Below, one piece after another: positions 63,875 through 64,000 of a stretch of DNA of 64,000 nucleotides. Position 1 is the first letter of the stretch, and each line of letters starts with the position of its first letter. The position numbers were made by a program, and so were the translations under genes. Under the pieces are notes generated by a model that saw only the letters and a program-made list of their open reading frames with translations, did no database searches and was not told the origin of the DNA. The stretch spans positions 136,050 through 200,049 of the forward strand of contig CACRXP010000717.1 of NCBI GenBank assembly GCA_902702965.1, given 5' to 3'. Origin of the DNA: Spirometra erinaceieuropaei. Its lineage: Eukaryota > Platyhelminthes > Cestoda > Diphyllobothriidea > Diphyllobothriidae.

Positions 63875-64000
63875 AGTATTGACGGTCACGCCATAAATGT
63901 GCCTGGGGTTATTCAGGATCTGGGCGTATCATACTGCAAGAGTCTCAATCTCTCGGAGCACTGTGCCTTGATAGTCTACAAAGCACGTAGAACGACCGGG
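63875..64000 (+). pseudogene. CR1/jockey-like LINE RT C-terminal fragment (runs off window)
   Basis: Open frame SIDGHAINVPGVIQDLGVSY then SLNLSEHCALIVYKARRTTG. The pattern DLGV......L....HC..I..KA.R is typical for the RT end of CR1/jockey-type LINEs. It abuts the broken RT of the CsRn1-type element. Confidence 0.55.

Overview
The window is eukaryotic, multi-exon genomic DNA with two assembly gaps (31318-31399 and 49098-49781). Four things suggest a flatworm, most likely a large-genome diphyllobothriid-type tapeworm: 32-38 nt introns next to kilobase introns, CsRn1-clade Ty3/gypsy elements (primer site TGGTGACC, CHCC Gag knuckle), a LINE whose ORF ends in C2H2 zinc fingers, and dense old repeats. 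The taxon is an inference; no database was searched.

The one cellular gene I recognise fills about two thirds of the window. It lies on the minus strand from 55054 (ATG) to 12602 (stop) and is an ANKFY1 (rabankyrin-5) ortholog: BTB/POZ domain, long ankyrin array, C-terminal FYVE zinc finger. I place 19 exons with matching splice phases, plus one or two exon pieces whose phases do not match, near 34.3-34.5 kb. One ankyrin exon, between 34510 and 35488, was not found. The first four exons are packed into 0.9 kb by introns of 32, 38 (GC-AG) and 35 nt; most other introns are 0.7-5.6 kb and hold transposon debris and microsatellites. In the endosomal system this protein is known as a Rab5 effector on early endosomes and macropinosomes. 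An NPF motif followed by acidic residues in the exon 9 linker suggests a link to EHD proteins.

Left flank, 1-12.6 kb: a LINE AP-endonuclease scrap (minus, 1-165); a truncated MITE-like element with degenerate TTAGGG-type interior; LINE-ZnF copy 1 (about 729-2985); a complete but inactivated CsRn1-type LTR retrotransposon (4773-9357, 222-bp LTRs, TACT target duplication); a Penelope-like RT scrap (9763-9951); then unassigned sequence up to the ANKFY1 stop.

Inside ANKFY1 introns: a mariner-like transposase remnant (about 18.93-19.42 kb), SINE-like copies in the orientation of the gene, a 404-bp TIR element (32986-33389), LINE-ZnF copy 2 (about 46.82-48.44 kb, opposite to the gene), and GAT, TGG and TG microsatellites.

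Right flank, 55.1-64 kb: unassigned sequence, a 274-bp-period direct repeat, then nested retroelements. A minus-strand Ty3/gypsy pol remnant (59.38-61.09 kb) is cut by the candidate 5' LTR of a second CsRn1-type element (61089 onward). That element carries an insertion of the LINE-ZnF 3' end (62318-62942) between gag and protease, and its RT breaks off near 63.85 kb against a CR1/jockey-like LINE RT fragment that runs off the window. No tRNA, rRNA, CRISPR or prokaryotic operon structure is seen.
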